In this document: positions 59,288-64,000 of the stretch, piece after piece
Layout of the letters: each line of letters starts with the position of its first letter
Numbering within the stretch: position 1 is the stretch's first letter
From: Stentor coeruleus
Lineage: Eukaryota > Ciliophora > Heterotrichea > Heterotrichida > Stentoridae
DNA length: 64,000 nt
Reading direction: 5' to 3'
Assembly (NCBI GenBank): GCA_001970955.1
Contig: MPUH01000161.1
Location: 28,421 to 92,420, forward strand
Translations under genes and position numbers: made by a program
The notes under the pieces: model-generated
The model's database searches: none
The model's input: the letters and a program-made list of their open reading frames with translations, nothing else
What the model was told of the DNA's origin: nothing

Positions 59288-62200
59288 CTACTTAAAGAAA
59301 GATGGATCGGTTAGCTGCGGTGCATGACCTGCTTCACCACTAAAGGCATATCCGGTATCTATATAAAAATTACGTCGTCTGAGTTTCATGAAATCAGGCT
59401 TTTCTTTGGATTCTTCATAGATGTTAATTGCCTCAGACATGCTGATGCTTTGTTTATCTTTTGGTGAGGTTTTATTTGTAAGAGCTCGCTCAAAAACTAC
59501 CTTAATGAAAGAGTACATGGGTTGCCAGAAGAACCCTGAGTAGATTACAATTATAAATGCAATATAAGAGTTTGGATTTGAAAGCATCATTCCTGTAGCA
59601 CCATAGCTGTCGAAATTATCTAGAGTTTCGTTTATGGGCATCCAGTCTGTTATAATTGCAGATATGAAATAATAACTCATAATACTTAGAATGATAACCC
59701 CAATAGAAAATACTGTGTGGGCATAGCTAAAAAGTAATACCTTAACATTGACAAAAGTTACAACAAGTCCATAGACCATAACTGCAGCTACTGACATAGG
59801 GTCGATTTTCCCAGTGTTTTTCATACCAGTAATATCGCATAGAGCAAAAACACTTACAATTAAAATGAACATAGACTGGGCTATAGCTTCAAGAATCCAT
59901 TCCCAGAATTTCTGAGTACTAAAAAGTTCTCCAATCAGGCCAATTTTATAATATACTGGATCCGAAAGCAGTTTCTTATAGTCCATTTCTTTATCAATAA
60001 CCGCATAAATAACAATCGGCCCAGAAGCGAAAAACAGATTAAATAGCTGGTAAATCCATGTGTTATAAAAACTCTGACCAGAAAACACAGAAAACATCCC
60101 GTAAAAGAACAAAGGCATGACAAGGAGGACATTTTTATAGAAATTAAAACAGATCAAAGTGGAATTTCTACGATAGCACTCGCGGCCATGGACGAAAAGT
60201 AGTTTTTTTAAATACGAAAACTGAGCTATTGAATAATCAGATGCCCTAACAGCTTGTTTCCCTTCAAGTCCAGCAATACCCACCCCAACATGAGCAGCTG
60301 TAATCATATTTACATCATTAGCCCCATCTCCAATACTTAAAGTTCTAGCATCAGGTTTAAAATCCCTAATCATCTTCACAATATCAGCTTTTTGTTGAGG
60401 ACTAACTCTGCATGCAATAACTACTTTGCATCTTTCACATACTTTAATAAAGATTTTTTTCAGATCACCACGAATTTTCAATAAACTCTCACCAGAAACT
60501 ATTAAAGCTGTTTCTTTTCCCCCAAGTGTTGATAAGTTATCAAGTGCCTCTTTAACTTCATTTTCTACATCTTTAGTTCTAGCACTAGTTACTAGTAATT
60601 GGGCCATTTCTTGGGTTAGTAAATTACATGAAAATCCGATATTTATAGCAGTTTCAATTTTATCTCCTGTTAAAACCCATACTTTAATTCCAGCTTTTCT
60701 TAAAAAAGCTATTGTATCAGGAACACCATCCTGAAGACGGTCTTCTATTGCTGTTGCCCCAAGTAGATTCATTTTTATTTCGATTCTTTCTCCACATTCA
60801 GCAATTTTTTTGTCTCTGTAGTGGATATCATTCATTGCATCTATGAAGGTTGCGTTCCACTCATCGTATTCACTTTCTGAGAGTTCACGACTTGCTATAA
60901 GAAGGGTCCGAAGACCAACTTTACCGTAATTTTCGAGATGTTGGAAAGTTTTATCGATTGTGGCATCTGGGAGTAATCTTGGAAGAATTATTGTGTCAGC
61001 TCCTTTGCAAAAGACTTTCACTCGGCCGTCAGGAAGTCGGATTACCACAGTCATTCTTTTACGATCACTGTTGAACTCGATTATGTTTAGTAATGATACT
61101 TTATAGAATTGACCGAATACTTTTAGCTCGATATTTTGGTCAGCGTCTCTGCCGATGAACTCGAAGCCAAAAAATTTAGCTGCATTAACCAAAGCAAGTT
61201 CATCAGGACTGCTAGCCTTATACTCAATAACCCCATCTTTTTTCTCAGTAACAATTGTATGACAACAAGCCAAATGTAGCAAAAACTCAAAATTATTTGG
61301 GTGTTTAGGATCAAATGAGGAATCAACAAAGTCCACATGAGGAATCTTATCGGTTGACGATAAATGAAGATCAGTTCCATAAGAATTTCCATTAACAGTA
61401 ATTTTCTTAAATTCCATAATATTACAAGTCAAAGTCCCTGTTTTATCAGAAAACAAATAATGAATCTGACCAAGTTCCTCATTCAAATTCGAACTTTGAA
61501 CCCCGGCAGGCATATCAGTCTCTTCGAAATACAAATCCAAATCCCAAGCTATAAAAATAGCTTGAATAAACTTGACCATTTCTAATGTGACAAGTAGACT
61601 AATTGGGACAAAATTGCTAAACAAAAGCATCCAGGAAAAAAAGTTCACGACGAAATTATAAGGAATGTTCGTATTAGCTTTTTCTAATTCCAAATATGTA
61701 GCATTGTCTTTTTGATTACTAAGCCAGCTAACATTAAAAACTGCGCAAAATGCACAGAGAACTAGTTGCATGAAGAAAAGATAGATGATTTGGTTGTTCA
61801 TTTGCTTTTCGTTAGATGAGAATTTGACTTTACTTTGGCTTGAATTGAGCATAATTTTGGATTCGTGGCCAGTGTAGATTGTTATTCCTGTTATCCAGTC
61901 GGTGTTTTTTAGTGAACTACCTCTTAGGAGAAATTGCTCTGATGAGGCTGCAGTTATACCACCTGGGAGCTTGAGGACCCCTTGAAATTGGTAAATCATT
62001 GGGTTTGGGTCTTCACATTTGATATCCCCACGCAATGAGTCTAGAGCTTGCTCATCACAGTAAAGGCTTTGTGTACTTTTTGAAGCCACTTTATGTTTGA
62101 GGTTAGTCTCGCCATCTAAATTCTTGGTCTCAATGTAGCAAATGCCTTTTTCGTCACTTGAGCTTAGCATTACTAAGTCTGCTGGGAACTTTTCATCTTT

Positions 62201-62644
62201 TATTACCTTAACAATGTCTCCAACTTTTATATCTTTCCACAAAACAGTTTGCCAAGAAGCATTTTTCCTAACCAAAGCTTTACGATTATTCTCCTCATTA
62301 TCAGACTTCTTACGCTTACGGTCTTCTAGCATATCTTTTATTGCAGATATAGTCAAGACAAGGCCAAGCGGCAAAAGAATATTAGGAACTCCTCCAGAAT
62401 TTGAGATATCAGGTATAGATTGTAACACTGCAATAATAACAAAATACACATTAGCTATCTTTCTGAACTGCTCCATCATATTTTTAGGAAGGAAGGTAAC
62501 AGCATTATACTTGCTTGTGCTGATTGAATTCTTCATAAACATATTCACTCCTTCAACTGGCAGAACAACATATCTATTAGCTGAGACAAGAGTTGTTGAC
62601 CTTCTATTAGGGCCTTCGATTTTATCTATAAGGCTCTCTTGCAT
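59288..62644 (-). CDS. P4-type ATPase (phospholipid flippase)
   Basis: A 1,118-residue P4-ATPase starting at the ATG at 62644 (MQESLIDKIEGPNRR). It carries the flippase N-domain signature NAVTFLPKNMMEQFRKIANV, the actuator motif DGETNLKHK and the phosphorylation site DKTGTLTCN with the catalytic Asp near residue 400. It also has the nucleotide-binding KGADTIILPRL and SSPDELALV, and the hinge motifs VLTGDKIETA and GDGANDVNMI. About ten transmembrane segments are visible. In this family DGET replaces the TGES of ion pumps, consistent with lipid flipping from the outer to the inner leaflet. The length is usual for the family. P4-ATPases normally need a CDC50 subunit, not present in this window. 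Confidence 0.96.
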   Translation of the reverse strand: MQESLIDKIEGPNRRSTTLVSANRYVVLPVEGVNMFMKNSISTSKYNAVTFLPKNMMEQFRKIANVYFVIIAVLQSIPDISNSGGVPNILLPLGLVLTISAIKDMLEDRKRKKSDNEENNRKALVRKNASWQTVLWKDIKVGDIVKVIKDEKFPADLVMLSSSDEKGICYIETKNLDGETNLKHKVASKSTQSLYCDEQALDSLRGDIKCEDPNPMIYQFQGVLKLPGGITAASSEQFLLRGSSLKNTDWITGITIYTGHESKIMLNSSQSKVKFSSNEKQMNNQIIYLFFMQLVLCAFCAVFNVSWLSNQKDNATYLELEKANTNIPYNFVVNFFSWMLLFSNFVPISLLVTLEMVKFIQAIFIAWDLDLYFEETDMPAGVQSSNLNEELGQIHYLFSDKTGTLTCNIMEFKKITVNGNSYGTDLHLSSTDKIPHVDFVDSSFDPKHPNNFEFLLHLACCHTIVTEKKDGVIEYKASSPDELALVNAAKFFGFEFIGRDADQNIELKVFGQFYKVSLLNIIEFNSDRKRMTVVIRLPDGRVKVFCKGADTIILPRLLPDATIDKTFQHLENYGKVGLRTLLIASRELSESEYDEWNATFIDAMNDIHYRDKKIAECGERIEIKMNLLGATAIEDRLQDGVPDTIAFLRKAGIKVWVLTGDKIETAINIGFSCNLLTQEMAQLLVTSARTKDVENEVKEALDNLSTLGGKETALIVSGESLLKIRGDLKKIFIKVCERCKVVIACRVSPQQKADIVKMIRDFKPDARTLSIGDGANDVNMITAAHVGVGIAGLEGKQAVRASDYSIAQFSYLKKLLFVHGRECYRRNSTLICFNFYKNVLLVMPLFFYGMFSVFSGQSFYNTWIYQLFNLFFASGPIVIYAVIDKEMDYKKLLSDPVYYKIGLIGELFSTQKFWEWILEAIAQSMFILIVSVFALCDITGMKNTGKIDPMSVAAVMVYGLVVTFVNVKVLLFSYAHTVFSIGVIILSIMSYYFISAIITDWMPINETLDNFDSYGATGMMLSNPNSYIAFIIVIYSGFFWQPMYSFIKVVFERALTNKTSPKDKQSISMSEAINIYEESKEKPDFMKLRRRNFYIDTGYAFSGEAGHAPQLTDPSFFK

Positions 62645-64000
62645 ATTTATCAACAACCTATTGTAAATTAATATTCCTCTCCTCCTATTACTGTTAAATA
62701 TTAGTTAGTAAATTATATGTGATTTGTTTAGCTTTAGGTATAAAAAGATATGCTATGATAAGAGGTATATGCTTATGTAATAAAGACTGGAGATTGTGGT
62801 TTATGATAATAAATATATATCTAAATGCAATTGAAGTGGAATTAATCTTATATGCATTTGCGAATGTTAGTTTTTATTATTTGCTAAACATTTAAATGAA
62901 CACCTAAGCAGTTATAATAAAATGTACACTCAACAGACTGACAAAAGGATGAAAAAAAAATCTTAAAAATATAATTAGTAAGAGTATAACTAAATAAAAT
63001 AACTTACTATAAAAATTTTAGCTCAATCGTAAGTTTAAAGATATTTATAAAGCATACCAGAGAAAATAGAGAGGTGAAGTAATAAACTTTGTGCTTTATT
63101 AATTAAGAGAAAATTTTATGAATTAGATCAGACTAAAGCTTGTAAAATTCTAAAAATAACTTCCAATGCAAAATTATGTCCAAATAAGTAAGCTAGTGAA
63201 TAAAAAAATTAGCAGATTTTGAAAGAAGAAAAGCTCTTCTAATCCACTATAATCTCCTAAATAATATTGATGTAAATAATCTAGAACCATAATCTAATAT
63301 TACTTATGATTTACTATTGATTAATTAGGGAAATTTAAAATTACTTTTTTATATCTATTTTTCGCATTTATTACACTGACGAATATAAGTATTTATTAAA
63401 AAGTTCATTAAATTATATTATAGGAGATATAAGCTACTTAAGGTTATGAATTGTTTACTTAAAACACTTATTGGGATAGAAAAAACTTGATTAGCTTATG
63501 ACAGGTACTTATAGTAAATACTACTTTCTTCATTTATCTCAGCATGCATATCTTTAATACCTCGAGTATCTTATTATCTATAAAGAATATTTCAATGCTA
63601 TATATAAAATTAAAGAGTCTGCTATAATAAACTTCTCTGACAATTCGTTAGTCAAAATTTCAGTAAAATACGAAGAAGCTATTTATGGGATAAAGAAAAA
63701 GGGAAGTTTATTATAGATTGCACAAAAACTATATAAAAAAAGGAAAAACACCCCATTTACAAGTCAATTACTTTATGCATTTCCCATATAAGGTAATTCT
63801 TATTTTGCGATGTATATATAAACCTATTTAATGATTTTAATATAAGAAGGTTTATCAACTTTTTATGAATTATATAATCAAAAACTCTAAACTTAAATAT
63901 TGTGATATAAAAAATCTAACAATTTAAATAGTTTAATAGTCAAAAATTTTAGGAACTAGTAAAAAATAAATGCAAGGGACAGGATTATTAAAGATTAAGT
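62645..64000. other. Terminal spacer, no intact gene
   Basis: 1,356 bases without an intact reading frame. The first 130 bases after the P4-ATPase start are G/T-rich. From about 63150 the plus strand reads as stop-ridden, protein-like text, listed as a possible relic. Confidence 0.45.
63150..63920 (+). pseudogene. Possible gene relic with many TAA/TAG codons
   Basis: Plus-strand frames read KFYELDQTKACKILKITSNA at about 63113-63172, then after shifts HAYL-x-YLEYLIIYKEYFN, AIYKIKESAIINFSDNSLVK and ISVKYEEAIYGIKKKGSLL near 63540-63715. TAA or TAG codons occur where Gln would suit and TGA is rare. No family recognised. This may be decayed coding DNA or chance in a sequence that is about 75% A/T. 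Confidence 0.28.

Noticed and set aside
1-64000. CRISPR arrays, rRNA, tRNA genes, insertion sequences
   Set aside because: I looked for spaced direct repeats, tRNA T-loop consensus (GTTCGAATCC-type) in spacers, rRNA-like GC-rich stretches and transposase motifs, and found none.

Overview
This window looks like macronuclear DNA of a heterotrich ciliate, most probably Stentor or a close relative. It is AT-rich and gene-dense, and the genes are eukaryotic with no operons. All long reading frames use the standard genetic code. Three genes contain 15-nt GT..AG introns, each proved by restoration of a conserved frame, and 15-nt introns with a standard code are the Stentor hallmark. The genus is an inference, not something the sequence states.

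Layout, left to right. 1-4.8 kb: a partial unknown gene, a coiled-coil gene, ribosomal protein eL32 and a CTD-type phosphatase. 5.7-10.8 kb: a large cyclic-nucleotide-binding pseudokinase, an SLC35F-like transporter and an EFCAB10-like protein. 11.2-11.9 kb: a frame-broken mitochondrial bL12 gene. 12.9-15.2 kb: a purple acid phosphatase and a mannose-6-phosphate-receptor-like membrane protein. 15.8-17.7 kb: a second, inverted copy of the phosphatase/eL32 pair. 19-22 kb: an ENTH (epsin-like) gene and a lipocalin. 22.5-36.3 kb: three tandem genes for about 1,430-residue type I membrane glycoproteins. 37-45.3 kb: a membrane RING protein, a Yippee protein, an MGCGGSK acylated protein, a WIPI/Atg18 protein and a coiled-coil protein. 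46-52.9 kb: a Myb-type protein, KRI1 with ZZ fingers, CNOT3, an SHMT pseudogene and a TLDc protein. 52.9-62.6 kb: a CTFxP-repeat protein, PP2A catalytic subunit, a B-box-like/Kelch protein and a P4-ATPase. 62.7-64 kb: no intact gene.

The genes do not form one pathway. Most are housekeeping or membrane and ciliary functions. The most notable features are: a sharp G-rich to C-rich switch in nearly every spacer; a 15-bp telomere-like motif (TGGGTGTTAGGGTGT) repeated exactly three times, each time 5' of a gene; the inverted gene-pair duplication; the tandem giant-receptor array; a kinase that has lost every catalytic motif; and several decayed gene relics in spacers. Three single-N positions flanked by exact duplications are assembly artefacts; they distort two annotated genes and the bL12-like locus.
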